A stretch of 64,000 bases of DNA, taken from an uncultured Rikenellaceae bacterium (lineage in GTDB: Bacteria; Bacteroidota; Bacteroidia; Bacteroidales; Rikenellaceae). Positions 1 through 8,750 of the stretch are shown piece after piece. Position numbers and translations under genes: made by a program. Every line of letters begins with the position of its first letter. Position 1 is the first letter of the stretch. Below the pieces are notes generated by a model. It was not told the origin of the DNA. It saw only the letters and a list, made by a program, of their open reading frames with translations, and made no database searches. The stretch is taken from contig CALVFY010000001.1 of NCBI GenBank assembly GCA_944326945.1, positions 1-64,000 on the forward strand. Direction: 5' to 3'.

Positions 1-116
1 CCTGATAGCATATGTTCCACCAACCGACGTGAACCATCCTCATCCAGCCTGTTGTTGTCCCTCATCGGGGTGATCATTGGGGGAACTATCCCGCGTAATC
101 GTTTCCTATTATCCAT
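1..116 (-). CDS. Dihydrodipicolinate synthase/N-acetylneuraminate lyase family protein, N-terminal fragment
   Basis: Only the first 38 or so codons are in the window; the gene runs off the left edge. The minus-strand reading starts at the ATG ending at 116 and contains GIVPPMITPM, followed by a charged stretch and LVEHMLSGG-like spacing. This is the typical first beta strand and helix of the DapA/NanA class I aldolase family (pyruvate-condensing TIM barrels). Family members beside sugar kinases and LacI regulators often act on sugar acids rather than in lysine synthesis, so the substrate is left open. It lies downstream of the VCBS-repeat gene on the same strand with a 30 bp gap, so the two are probably co-transcribed. 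The active-site lysine lies outside the window. Confidence 0.7.
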   Translation of the reverse strand, partial: MDNRKRLRGIVPPMITPMRDNNRLDEDGSRRLVEHMLS

Positions 117-146
117 CTTTCTTACTTATTTATATCGTTTGACTTT

Positions 147-2207
147 TTATTTTATTTGGCGAATATTGTTTTTTAGCAGGTAGAAATGTCCGTCTTCTGC
201 TCCCACCAACAGATCGGGAACTCCATTTCCATCCCAGTCTACAGGGGTCGGGCAGGTTGTATGACCTGCCAATCGTACAGAGGAAACATTCCCTCGGTGA
301 CGTAGTTGTACCATTCCGTCTTTTGTGGTGCCGAGATTTTCGAACCATTCGGTATTGCGGCTATTTACCAAAATATCCCAATCTCCGTCGCCATCCCAAT
401 CGGTAATGCATATCTTACGGCGTCCGGAAGCACCCGCTTCGGCAGAATTGAGTCGAAGGGGACCTGCCGCTGTATCCGTTACCTCCGATTTGTTGTTATA
501 GGAGGAATTTTCGTCGCAGAGGAAAATACGTCGGCCGGGTTTGAGCAACAACTCCCCATTCTTGTCTTTGAATCGCTCCCAGAAACAGAGATAACCTTCA
601 TGATCGAGCATGATCAGATCGGTCAGACCGTCTTTGTTCCAGTCTATGGCTACGGGAGTAGTTCTCCATTGGGTCACCAGGGTTCCCGGTTCGGGATTCC
701 ACCAGTTCCATACAGGCTTCGGAGTATTTCCTTCCCATGCGACTCGGACGGGTTGTGCCGGAGCCAATTCCAAACCTTTGCCTATGTTGCGGAACCACTC
801 TATTTTGCCCCAAATCGAATTTACAATCAGATCTGCACGTCCGTCGCCATCCCAATCGGCTATGGTGAGTACCGTATAACCCCATTTACGTTCGGCCGGA
901 CCCTGGATCGATCCATTTTCGCCTGCCATAATCCGAATCGGCTTGCCGTCTACGGTGAATAATTGAGGTGCGTCCCATACCGGATTTTCCCCGCCCGACA
1001 GATTGCGGATCAGTGCAATATTCCCAGCCGAATTACCTGTTATGATATCCTGCTTCCCGTTGCCGTCCCAATCATAGGCACAAGGTGTTGAAAGGGCTCC
1101 GAACTTTACCGCATCGGCTTTTTGTCGTAAATAAACCGGCGATTCGAACTGGGGCATCCTTCTTTTTACTTCGCCTGTGTGGCGTACCCATGCTACGCGA
1201 CCGTCTTCGTCGCCCACCAATAAGTCCATATGTCCATCCCGATCCAAATCGCACATTACCGGTACGATCATCTCGATATGGAAACGAATTTCTCCTTTTG
1301 CGTTGGCCAGTTGACGGCCTTTGGTAAAGCGTGGAACGGTGCGCGTACCGATATTTTCAAACCAGGTAAGTCCGTCGACGAATTCTCCGCAAATGATATC
1401 CAAATCCCCATCGCCATCCCAATCGTATACGTTCGGATTGGGGGCTCCGTAGGTGTCGATCTCTCGGCCATCGGCCCTGATCCGGCCACGGTTCACGTAC
1501 TTGCCATTCACATTCTCCAGCAGATGTACATAGCCGTGGAGAGGTCCCCGTATCCATTCTCCTTGTTCATTGAAGGCGTTGTCCCATCCGTAATCATCCC
1601 ATGTGTCCACGCCCGCGATGATATCCTGATCTCCGTCGCCGTCCCAATCCACATAACTCCACATTTTACTTCGTGATCTTTTGAATCCTTCGTCCATCAC
1701 CGGTCCTTCGTATGGAATAGGTCGTTTATTCTTGAAAAAATCCTTGAAAAAGCCCTCGTATTCGAAACCATGCATCAGAACCCGAGGTTTCCCGTCTACT
1801 ATTGAAAGTTTTATGTTATTGGCTGCTCGTGCCGACAGTTTTTGTGGACGATCGAAAAATGGTTTTTGAGGAGTCCCGATATTCTTGAAATAGTAAATCC
1901 CTTTGTACGGTGTGTCCGGACACGAAATCACCAAGTCCGTCAGTCCGTCTCCGTCGTAGTCGATGGGCATCGGGATGCCCCATAAACCTACCCCTAAATC
2001 AACGGCTAAATTCTCATTGTTGTATAATACTCGATATTTGTCGGTATCCGATTGCGCCGTACGTTTCTGTTGCTGGGGTGCCTGCATGAGAACGGTTTCG
2101 TTTGTAGACGACATCCCCATGGACCCGAAAACAGGAGAAATACAAGCCAATGCTAATATTGGCGGTATTGTTTTTGTTAGGTGGTTAGGTTTAGGTCTTT
2201 TATTCAT
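147..2207 (-). CDS. Secreted VCBS/FG-GAP repeat protein
   Basis: A 686-residue protein with an N-terminal signal peptide (basic start, then PPILALACISPVFG). The rest is built of about nine copies of a calcium-binding-like loop of the form D-x-D-x-D/N-G-x-x-D-I/L, for example DWDGDGDQDIIAG and DWDGNGVPDLLVG. These are the VCBS/FG-GAP repeats that fold as beta-propeller blades. No catalytic domain is recognisable. In Bacteroidota such proteins are commonly exported and found in glycan-use loci, where they may bind or cleave polysaccharide. It is followed by the aldolase fragment on the same strand and preceded by a LacI gene, so a role in use of a sugar or sugar acid is inferred. The start at 2207 gives a clean signal peptide. 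Confidence 0.8.
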   Translation of the reverse strand: MNKRPKPNHLTKTIPPILALACISPVFGSMGMSSTNETVLMQAPQQQKRTAQSDTDKYRVLYNNENLAVDLGVGLWGIPMPIDYDGDGLTDLVISCPDTPYKGIYYFKNIGTPQKPFFDRPQKLSARAANNIKLSIVDGKPRVLMHGFEYEGFFKDFFKNKRPIPYEGPVMDEGFKRSRSKMWSYVDWDGDGDQDIIAGVDTWDDYGWDNAFNEQGEWIRGPLHGYVHLLENVNGKYVNRGRIRADGREIDTYGAPNPNVYDWDGDGDLDIICGEFVDGLTWFENIGTRTVPRFTKGRQLANAKGEIRFHIEMIVPVMCDLDRDGHMDLLVGDEDGRVAWVRHTGEVKRRMPQFESPVYLRQKADAVKFGALSTPCAYDWDGNGKQDIITGNSAGNIALIRNLSGGENPVWDAPQLFTVDGKPIRIMAGENGSIQGPAERKWGYTVLTIADWDGDGRADLIVNSIWGKIEWFRNIGKGLELAPAQPVRVAWEGNTPKPVWNWWNPEPGTLVTQWRTTPVAIDWNKDGLTDLIMLDHEGYLCFWERFKDKNGELLLKPGRRIFLCDENSSYNNKSEVTDTAAGPLRLNSAEAGASGRRKICITDWDGDGDWDILVNSRNTEWFENLGTTKDGMVQLRHRGNVSSVRLAGHTTCPTPVDWDGNGVPDLLVGAEDGHFYLLKNNIRQIK

Positions 2208-2287
2208 GTTTTGTTTCGAAAAAACGTTTTAGCGATCTGACGTGTTTGTAGGTGCTTGTTTTTTATGTATTTGAATGTTTTGAGGAC

Positions 2288-3313
2288 TTATTTTTTGCGG
2301 GATGAATTGCCTCTGATGAGTTCCGGACTGAGGGTGATCGAGGCTATTCGGCTTTTGTCTTGATTTTCAATACCCTTGATGAGTAGTTCTACGGCCTCGT
2401 AACCAAATTGCTCAATGGGTTGTTTGATATAGGTCAAAGTCGTGTGGTAAAGTTCGAAGGCTTCGCTGCCATCGAATCCTACTACTGCAATATTATCGGG
2501 TACCGTGATGTTGAATTTTGCCAAGGCTTTGAGCCCTTCGATTGCCAACGTGTTCGTGGCGAAGATGATTGCCTCTGCCGGGTGAGAACTTTGGGTGATT
2601 TCCTGTACGACTTTTTGAATCTGCTCCGGGATGTGTTGAAATTTAATTCGATGCGTATGGATGAATGATTTCAATCCCTGTTGTTCCATGGTAGAGGAGT
2701 ATCCCGTTTCTCGTTCGAGGGTATTTGACAAACGCATGTCATAAGAGACCATTTCAATGCGACGATAACCCTGTTCGATCAGATGTTCTGTGGCCAATGC
2801 GGTGGCTTTTCGATTGTTGAGAACCACGTGACTGATCTCCAATTCGGGAATGGTGCGGTCCAGCAATACCAGTGGCAGTGACGTCTCCGCCAATTGGCGG
2901 ATCACCTCTTCCGAACCATGGCAGGGTACGATGATCAATCCATCGACCCCTTTATTGACCATAACGTTAATGAGGTTTTCCAATTTGGCGGCATTCTCGT
3001 CCGAACTGCCGAAAATCACCGTATAATTATATTTATAGGCATTATCTTCGATACGACGGGCAATGTCGGCAAAAAACGGGTTCGATATGTCGGATACGAT
3101 CACCCCGATCGTACGGGATCGGCCGCTACGAAGGCTTCGGGCGGCATTGTTGGGCTGGTAATTAAGTGCCCGTGCCGTTTCCTGGATGCGTCGGGTCATC
3201 TCTTCACTTACCCTGTAGTGTTTCCCCTTGTTGTTCATGACGAACGAAACTAAGGAGGTCGAAACGCCTACGGCTTCTGCTATATCTTTGATGGTAATAC
3301 GACGACTCTGCAT
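2288..3313 (-). CDS. LacI-family transcriptional regulator
   Basis: A 341-residue repressor of standard LacI/GalR length. Residues 1-60 hold the helix-turn-helix and hinge (TIKDIAEAVGVSTSLVSFVMN, then YQPNNAARSLRSGRS). The remainder is the periplasmic-binding-protein-like effector domain (GVIVSDISNPFFADIARRIE). It is transcribed divergently from the ribulokinase-type gene. The 120 bp between them contain two direct copies of a CTAAAnCGTTATA element with a central CG, the usual hallmark of LacI-family operators, so control of itself and the kinase is likely. The effector is probably a sugar or sugar phosphate of the pathway encoded by the neighbours. Confidence 0.93.
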   Translation of the reverse strand: MQSRRITIKDIAEAVGVSTSLVSFVMNNKGKHYRVSEEMTRRIQETARALNYQPNNAARSLRSGRSRTIGVIVSDISNPFFADIARRIEDNAYKYNYTVIFGSSDENAAKLENLINVMVNKGVDGLIIVPCHGSEEVIRQLAETSLPLVLLDRTIPELEISHVVLNNRKATALATEHLIEQGYRRIEMVSYDMRLSNTLERETGYSSTMEQQGLKSFIHTHRIKFQHIPEQIQKVVQEITQSSHPAEAIIFATNTLAIEGLKALAKFNITVPDNIAVVGFDGSEAFELYHTTLTYIKQPIEQFGYEAVELLIKGIENQDKSRIASITLSPELIRGNSSRKK

Positions 3314-3347
3314 TGGGAAAATATCTGTTTTTATTTTGGTTTGTTGG

Positions 3348-3389
3348 CTAAATCGTTATATATTTGCAAATATACGCTAAAACGTTATA
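3348..3389. promoter_or_regulatory. Divergent lacI/kinase promoters with two LacI-type operators
   Basis: At 3359-3374 the -7 elements of both divergent genes abut as a perfect 16 bp palindrome, TATATTTG on the plus strand directly followed by its complement. Direct repeats CTAAATCGTTATA (3348-3360) and CTAAAACGTTATA (3377-3389) flank it, start points 29 bp apart, each centred on CG as LacI-family operators are. Binding at both would cover both start regions. The match to TAnnTTTG is visible; the operator role is inferred. Confidence 0.7.
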
Positions 3390-3435
3390 ATTGCAAAATA
3401 AATTCCAAAAAAATAACCAGGAAAACATATATATT

Positions 3436-5064
3436 ATGAACAGTCAATATGTTATAGGTTTGGATTATGGCAGCGATTCGGTTCGGTGTGTGGTCGTAGA
3501 TGCTAAAAATGGAGAAGAAAAAGGGTCTGCAGTCTGCTATTATCCGCGTTGGAAAGCTGGAAAATATTGCGATCCGACATGTAACCAGTATCGTCAACAT
3601 CCGCTCGATTATATCGAATCTTTGGAACAGGTGGTAAAAGATGTTTTAGCTCAATGTGGCAAAGAAGTGGCTGATAATGTGTGCGGCATGTCGTTTGATA
3701 CCACTTGCTCCACGCCGGTTCTGACTGACCGAGAGGGAACTCCGCTGGCGCTATTGCCTGCGTATGCTGAGAATCCGAATGCCATGTTTGTGCTTTGGAA
3801 GGATCATACGGCTATTGCCGAGTCGGATGAAATAAACGATTTAGCACGGAAATGGGAGATTGATTACACGAAATATTCAGGAGGGATTTACTCTTGCGAA
3901 TGGGTTTGGTCGAAGATGCTCCATTGTCTGCGGGAGGATCCCTCTTTGAGAAAAGATGCCTGGGCTTGGATTGAACATTGCGACTGGATGCCTGCCCTGT
4001 TGACAGGAAATACGCTTCCGGAGAAGGTGGTTCGCAGTCGTTGTGCCGCCGGCCATAAAGCCATGTGGCATGCGTCGTGGGGAGGACTTCCTTCCGAGGA
4101 ATTCCTTGCGACGCTTGATCCGCTGTTGTCCGGATTCCGGGCCCGTCTTTATACGCATACCTATACTGGAGATACCCGTGTGGGGGGATTGTCTGCAGGG
4201 TGGGCGGAAAGATTGGGCCTTCCCGAAGGAATTGCCGTAGGTGTGGGCGCGATCGACTGTCATGTCGGGGCGGTAGGTGCCGAAATAACCCCTAATGTAT
4301 TGGTTAAGGCGATGGGAACATCTACGTGCGACATTCTGATGACATCGCCGGAGAAGATCGGAGAACGAGTCATTCGAGGAATTTGTGGTCAGGTGGACGG
4401 TTCGGTAATGCCCGGTTATGTGGGGTTGGAGGCCGGGCAGTCGGCTTTTGGGGATATTTATGCATGGTTCCGCAAGGTGATGAGTTGGCCTTTGCGTAAT
4501 ATTGCTCATGCCGATCCTGACTTAGAGGATAGGATTCTGAATGTGTTGACGGAGCAAGCCGAACAATTGGAGCCCGGCTGTGGAGGATTGGTGGCTTGCG
4601 ATTGGTTTAATGGACGTCGTACTCCCGATGCCGATCCTCGTATGAAGGGGGCATTGATGGGGTTGACTCTTTCGACTTCGGCTCCTGCCATTTTCCGGGC
4701 ATTGGTAGAGGCTACGGCATTCGGTTCGCGGGCTATCAATGAGCGGATGATTGAAGAGGGGGTCGAGATCGAGGGGATCATTGCCCTGGGAGGTATTGCC
4801 CGTAAATCGCCTTTCGTGATGCAGGTGATGGCCGATGTGATCGGGTTGCCGATTCGTGTGGCTCGTACTTCGCAGACCTGTGCAGCGGGTGCGGCGATGT
4901 TTGCTGCCGTGGCTGCAGGGATTTATCCCTCTCTCGAAATGGCTCAACAGGCTATGGGGGCAGGATTCGATATGGAGTATATGCCTGATCCGGACAGACA
5001 TGCCGTGTATAATCGAATCTATGAGTCTTATCGAAAATTAGGGACTTCCGTGGAGGACTTTTAA
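3436..5064 (+). CDS. araB: FGGY-family carbohydrate kinase, ribulokinase type
   Basis: A 542-residue protein of ribulokinase length. The N-terminal ATPase motif reads VIGLDYGSDSVRCVVVDA. The central part has the ribulokinase-like ETTPNVLVKAMGTSTCDI segment (here beginning AEITPN) and the C-terminal part an ALGGIARKSPFVMQ block. The predicted reaction is ATP-dependent phosphorylation of L-ribulose to L-ribulose 5-phosphate in the cytoplasm. No isomerase or epimerase lies beside it, so another pentulose or ketose substrate is possible. The ATG at 3436 was chosen over the in-frame ATG at 3391 because conserved sequence begins there and a ribosome-accessible AGGA lies just upstream. A hairpin terminator follows at 5071. 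Control by the divergent LacI protein is inferred from operator-like sites. Confidence 0.88.
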   Translation: MNSQYVIGLDYGSDSVRCVVVDAKNGEEKGSAVCYYPRWKAGKYCDPTCNQYRQHPLDYIESLEQVVKDVLAQCGKEVADNVCGMSFDTTCSTPVLTDREGTPLALLPAYAENPNAMFVLWKDHTAIAESDEINDLARKWEIDYTKYSGGIYSCEWVWSKMLHCLREDPSLRKDAWAWIEHCDWMPALLTGNTLPEKVVRSRCAAGHKAMWHASWGGLPSEEFLATLDPLLSGFRARLYTHTYTGDTRVGGLSAGWAERLGLPEGIAVGVGAIDCHVGAVGAEITPNVLVKAMGTSTCDILMTSPEKIGERVIRGICGQVDGSVMPGYVGLEAGQSAFGDIYAWFRKVMSWPLRNIAHADPDLEDRILNVLTEQAEQLEPGCGGLVACDWFNGRRTPDADPRMKGALMGLTLSTSAPAIFRALVEATAFGSRAINERMIEEGVEIEGIIALGGIARKSPFVMQVMADVIGLPIRVARTSQTCAAGAAMFAAVAAGIYPSLEMAQQAMGAGFDMEYMPDPDRHAVYNRIYESYRKLGTSVEDF

Positions 5065-5070
5065 TGGTGA

Positions 5071-5097
5071 CGACCGGCATTTCTGCCGGTCGTTTTG
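5071..5097 (+). terminator. Intrinsic terminator after the kinase gene
   Basis: A perfect 9 bp stem (CGACCGGCA / TGCCGGTCG) with loop TTTC, followed by TTTT. It begins 6 bases after the kinase stop codon. Confidence 0.85.
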
Positions 5098-5118
5098 GTA
5101 TGAGAAAGGAATAATCCG

Positions 5119-5126
5119 TATCTTTG
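5119..5126 (+). promoter_or_regulatory. -7 promoter element of the O-acetylhomoserine sulfhydrylase gene
   Basis: TATCTTTG fits the Bacteroidota -7 consensus TAnnTTTG, with a TTTTG run about 20 bp upstream. It overlaps a possible TTG start at 5124, which argues that translation begins at the ATG at 5160. Confidence 0.75.
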
Positions 5127-5159
5127 TCATTTGAAAGAACGATTAAGAAGTTACGAAAA

Positions 5160-6440
5160 ATGACGAAAAAATTGAAACCCGCTACTCTTTGTGTTCAAGG
5201 AGGGTGGAAGCCGAAAAAAGGGGAATCTCGCGTGGTGCCGATCTGTCAGAGTACCACATTCAAATATGAAACCAGTGAACAGATGGCCCGTTTGTTCGAT
5301 CTGGAAGAGGCCGGGTATTTTTATACACGTCTTCAGAATCCTACCTGCGATGTGGTGGCTGCCAAGATCGCTGCACTGGAGGGAGGTGTGGCCGGGATGC
5401 TTACTTCGTCCGGACAGGCCGCCTCATTTTTTGCCGTACTCAATCTCTGTTCGGCGGGTGACCATATCGTAAGTTCGGCCACTATTTATGGCGGAACCTA
5501 CAATCTGTTTGCCGTGACCATGAAAAAAATGGGCATTGAGGTGACTTTTATCGACCAGGATGCCTCGGAAGAGGAGATCGGACAGGCTTTCCGTTCCAAT
5601 ACGAAAGCCTTGTTCGGCGAGACGATCTCCAATCCCGGTGTAGAGGTGCTCGATATCGAAAAATTTGCCCGGATCGCTCATTCGCATGGGGTGCCTCTGA
5701 TCGTGGACAATACCTTCGCCACACCGGTAAACTGCCGTCCGTTCGAATGGGGTGCCGATATTGTGACCCACTCCACTACCAAATATATGGATGGACATGC
5801 TACGTCGGTGGGGGGTGCCATTGTGGATAGCGGCAATTTCGATTGGGAAGCTTATGCCGATAAATTCCCCGGTCTGACGCAGCCCGATCCTTCCTATCAT
5901 GGTCTTACCTATACGAAAGCATTCGGTAAGAATGCCTATATAACGAAAGCCGTCGTGCAGTTGATGCGTGATCTGGGTTCTTCCCCCGCTCCGATGAATG
6001 CTTTCTTGCTTAATCTCGGCCTGGAAACATTGCATCTGCGTGTACAGCGCCATTGCCAGAATGCGCAACGCGTGGCCGAGTTTCTTGCGGCGAACGACAA
6101 AGTGGCCTGGGTCAACTATCCCGGGTTACCCGGTAACAAGTATCACGAATTGGCTGGCAAGTATTTGCCCGACGGAAGTTGTGGTGTGATCGCTTTTGGC
6201 CTCAAGGGCGGTCGGGACGAGTCGATTCGTTTCATGGACAGTCTGAAGTTGGCGGCTATTGTTACCCATGTGGCAGATGCGCGTACTTCGGTGCTCCATC
6301 CGGCCAGTCATACGCATCGCCAACTCTCGGACGAACAACTGCGCGAAGCAGGAGTCGCTCCCGATTTGATCCGCCTTTCGGTGGGGATCGAGGATGTGGA
6401 GGATATCTTGGATGATATTCGTCAGGCATTGGGTGAATAG
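5160..6440 (+). CDS. metY: O-acetylhomoserine sulfhydrylase (aminocarboxypropyltransferase)
   Basis: A 426-residue PLP-dependent Cys/Met-metabolism enzyme that makes homocysteine from O-acetylhomoserine and sulfide. Visible family features are the N-terminal TLCVQGGW and PICQSTTF, the YTRLQNPTCDV substrate loop, the SSGQAA cofactor loop, and the PLP-lysine segment HSTTKYMDGHAT. The length matches the MetY/Met17 branch rather than the shorter cystathionine synthases. Its natural partner, homoserine O-acetyltransferase (metX), is encoded at 19.8-20.8 kb on the other strand. The start at 5160 is set by the TATCTTTG promoter element at 5119, which lies within a longer TTG-initiated frame. Confidence 0.93.
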   Translation: MTKKLKPATLCVQGGWKPKKGESRVVPICQSTTFKYETSEQMARLFDLEEAGYFYTRLQNPTCDVVAAKIAALEGGVAGMLTSSGQAASFFAVLNLCSAGDHIVSSATIYGGTYNLFAVTMKKMGIEVTFIDQDASEEEIGQAFRSNTKALFGETISNPGVEVLDIEKFARIAHSHGVPLIVDNTFATPVNCRPFEWGADIVTHSTTKYMDGHATSVGGAIVDSGNFDWEAYADKFPGLTQPDPSYHGLTYTKAFGKNAYITKAVVQLMRDLGSSPAPMNAFLLNLGLETLHLRVQRHCQNAQRVAEFLAANDKVAWVNYPGLPGNKYHELAGKYLPDGSCGVIAFGLKGGRDESIRFMDSLKLAAIVTHVADARTSVLHPASHTHRQLSDEQLREAGVAPDLIRLSVGIEDVEDILDDIRQALGE

Positions 6441-6825
6441 TTTCTCTAAAGAGTATTCGAAGAATAGAGGGGGAATCCGGAATCTCAGATTATAGGAAGA
6501 CCTGCGGTGAACACTCTTGTTCTCCTTTTCGGCCGATTCTGAGGAGGATGCTACCCCGTTGGACGATTTTGTCCGACTTATGTTTGAGGGTCAGGCCGGT
6601 GTATTGCCCGATGCCCGTGCGGGGACCGTCGAAAGTGTGGATATGCGTCCCGCATCTTGATTCGTCATATCGGCAAATCGGCTATTTCGGACGTACTCTG
6701 TCGTGATATTCGGATTGAGCCGGTCGAGGAAAATCTCGTTCGGGTGCTTTCCCCGATCCGGGTGGGTGTTATTCCGTGAAAAATGCTTACCTTTAGCCTC
6801 GGAATAAAAAACCTGGTGAGGACTT
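6441..6825 (+). pseudogene. Gap with possible decayed coding sequence
   Basis: This 385 bp stretch has no intact gene, yet reads like coding sequence. From about 6509 one frame runs open through FSFSADSEEDATPLDDF to a stop at 6658. A second frame, just downstream, reads IGKSAISDVLCRDIRIEPVE and onward to a stop at about 6779. Base composition and codon choice resemble neighbouring genes. The two pieces could be the remnant of one frameshifted gene; the protein is not recognised. It could equally be non-coding sequence with chance open frames. Confidence 0.25.
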
Positions 6826-7914
6826 ATGGGGATCAAACAGCGTAACATATTGATTACCGGTGGCGCCGGTTTTATCGGATCGCATGTGGTGCGGTTTTTC
6901 GTGCAACACTATCCGTACTATACCATTTGGAATCTCGATAAGTTGACCTATGCCGGCAATCTCGAAAATCTGCGGGATGTAGAGGCTGCCCCCAATTATC
7001 GTTTTGTCAAAGGGGATATTTGTGATACGGAGTCTCTTCGTGAACTCTTTGCCCGGGCCGATATCGACGGGGTGGTTCATCTGGCAGCCGAAAGTCATGT
7101 GGATCGCAGCATTCGAGACCCTTTTCTGTTTGCCCGGACCAATGTGCTGGGAACTCTTTCTTTGCTGGAGGTGGCCCGTGAGGCTTGGACAGGAGAGGGA
7201 AAAGTGCCGAAAGGGAAACTTTTTTATCATGTCTCCACCGATGAGGTCTACGGTTCGTTGGGTAGGGAAGGCCTTTTTACCGAAGCTACTCCGTATGATC
7301 CTCGCAGTCCCTATTCGGCATCCAAGGCTTCGGGCGACCATTTCGTGCGGGCGTATGCCAATACCTATGGGTTACCCGTGATTATTTCCAACTGTTCGAA
7401 TAATTATGGCCCCAATCAATTCCCGGAAAAATTAATCCCGCTTTGTATCAATAATATTTGTCATAATCGTCCGATTCCGATCTATGGCCGGGGAGAGAAT
7501 GTGCGCGACTGGCTCTATGTGGAGGATCATGCGCGTGCCATCGATTTGCTCTTTCACAAGGGATGTGTCGGAGAGACCTACAATATCGGGGGATTCAACG
7601 AATGGCGAAATATAGATATCGTTCGGTTGGTGATTCGTACGACGGATCGGCTGTTGGGGCGTGCGGAGGGTGCTTCCGATGCGTTGATTACCTATGTGGC
7701 CGATCGGGCAGGGCATGACCTGCGTTATGCCATCGACTCTTCTCGACTGGCAAAAGAGTTGAATTGGAAGCCGATGTTGGGTTTCGAGGAGGGTATTGAG
7801 CGTACGGTGGAATGGTATCTCGAAAATCGGGATTGGCTCGATCGGGTGACCAGCGGTGCTTATCGGGAGTACTATGAGACGATGTATGGCAAAGGAGACA
7901 AATTTGAAAAATAG
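6826..7914 (+). CDS. rfbB: dTDP-glucose 4,6-dehydratase
   Basis: A 362-residue extended short-chain dehydrogenase. The NAD-binding GGAGFIGSHVV motif is at residues 10-20 and the catalytic Tyr-x-x-x-Lys (YSASK) at about 163-167, with the STDEVYGSLG segment typical of RmlB upstream of it. It converts dTDP-glucose to dTDP-4-keto-6-deoxyglucose, the first committed step toward dTDP-rhamnose and related 6-deoxysugars for surface polysaccharide. Partner genes rmlA, C and D are not in the window. kdsA starts 6 bp after its stop, so it heads an LPS/glycan operon with kdsA, kdsD and a lipid A deacylase. Confidence 0.93.
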   Translation: MGIKQRNILITGGAGFIGSHVVRFFVQHYPYYTIWNLDKLTYAGNLENLRDVEAAPNYRFVKGDICDTESLRELFARADIDGVVHLAAESHVDRSIRDPFLFARTNVLGTLSLLEVAREAWTGEGKVPKGKLFYHVSTDEVYGSLGREGLFTEATPYDPRSPYSASKASGDHFVRAYANTYGLPVIISNCSNNYGPNQFPEKLIPLCINNICHNRPIPIYGRGENVRDWLYVEDHARAIDLLFHKGCVGETYNIGGFNEWRNIDIVRLVIRTTDRLLGRAEGASDALITYVADRAGHDLRYAIDSSRLAKELNWKPMLGFEEGIERTVEWYLENRDWLDRVTSGAYREYYETMYGKGDKFEK

Positions 7915-7920
7915 ACAGTT

Positions 7921-8715
7921 ATGGCAGTCGGAATAGAGTTCGATCCTGCCCGGCCGCTCTTTATTGCCGGGCCTTGTGTGATAGAGTGTGCGGAGTTGCT
8001 CGATGAAGTGGCTCGTGAATTGGTGCGGTTGCGTGATAAATTGGGGGTGCAGATTGTATTTAAGGCCTCGTTCGACAAGGCAAACCGTACGTCGCTCTCC
8101 TCTTTTCGGGGGCCTGGACTTGAAAAAGGATTACAGATGCTGGCAGATATCGGTGGAAGATACGCGTTGCCGCTGACAACCGATATTCATGAACCGGGAC
8201 AGGCCGCCCCTGCCGCCGAAGTGGTGGATATACTTCAAATACCCGCATTCCTGTGCCGACAGACTGATCTGCTCGTGGCGGCTGCCCGGACGGGGCGTGT
8301 GGTTAATATTAAAAAGGCTCAGTTCCTCTCGGGGGTGGACATGCGATATCCGGTGGAGAAGGTGAAGGGGTCGGGGAATGATCGTGTATGGCTCACGGAA
8401 CGAGGAAATGTGTACGGATACAACAATCTGGTGGTCGATTTCCGTAATCTGGCGGATATGGCAGCATTGACTCCGCGGGTGATCATGGATTGTACCCATT
8501 CCGTACAGCGTCCGGGTTCGGCCGGAGGTGCCACGGGAGGCGATCGTCGTTTTGTGCCGGCCATGGCTTTGGCAGCCAAGGCGTTTGGCGCCAACGGCTA
8601 TTTCTTTGAGGTGCATCCCGATCCGGATCGGGCTTTGAGTGACGGACCCAATATGTTGCCCCTTGCTCAATTGGAACAGGTGGTCCGTTCGTTGGTGGAT
8701 GAAAATGGAAAATAG
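7921..8715 (+). CDS. kdsA: 3-deoxy-8-phosphooctulonate (Kdo-8-phosphate) synthase
   Basis: A 264-residue class I DAHP-synthase-fold enzyme that condenses phosphoenolpyruvate with arabinose 5-phosphate to give Kdo-8-phosphate. Diagnostic segments are the N-terminal FIAGPCVIE, the FKASFDKANRTS block, TDIHEP, the QIPAFLCRQTDLL block, KKAQFL and the C-terminal FFEVHPDP. The length is slightly short of the E. coli enzyme (284). It sits between rfbB and kdsD; kdsD makes its arabinose 5-phosphate substrate, and waaA at 40.4 kb uses the final Kdo product. Confidence 0.96.
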   Translation: MAVGIEFDPARPLFIAGPCVIECAELLDEVARELVRLRDKLGVQIVFKASFDKANRTSLSSFRGPGLEKGLQMLADIGGRYALPLTTDIHEPGQAAPAAEVVDILQIPAFLCRQTDLLVAAARTGRVVNIKKAQFLSGVDMRYPVEKVKGSGNDRVWLTERGNVYGYNNLVVDFRNLADMAALTPRVIMDCTHSVQRPGSAGGATGGDRRFVPAMALAAKAFGANGYFFEVHPDPDRALSDGPNMLPLAQLEQVVRSLVDENGK

Positions 8716-8750
8716 TGGAGTGTCTCGGATGCTCCGATTGAAATAGTGAT

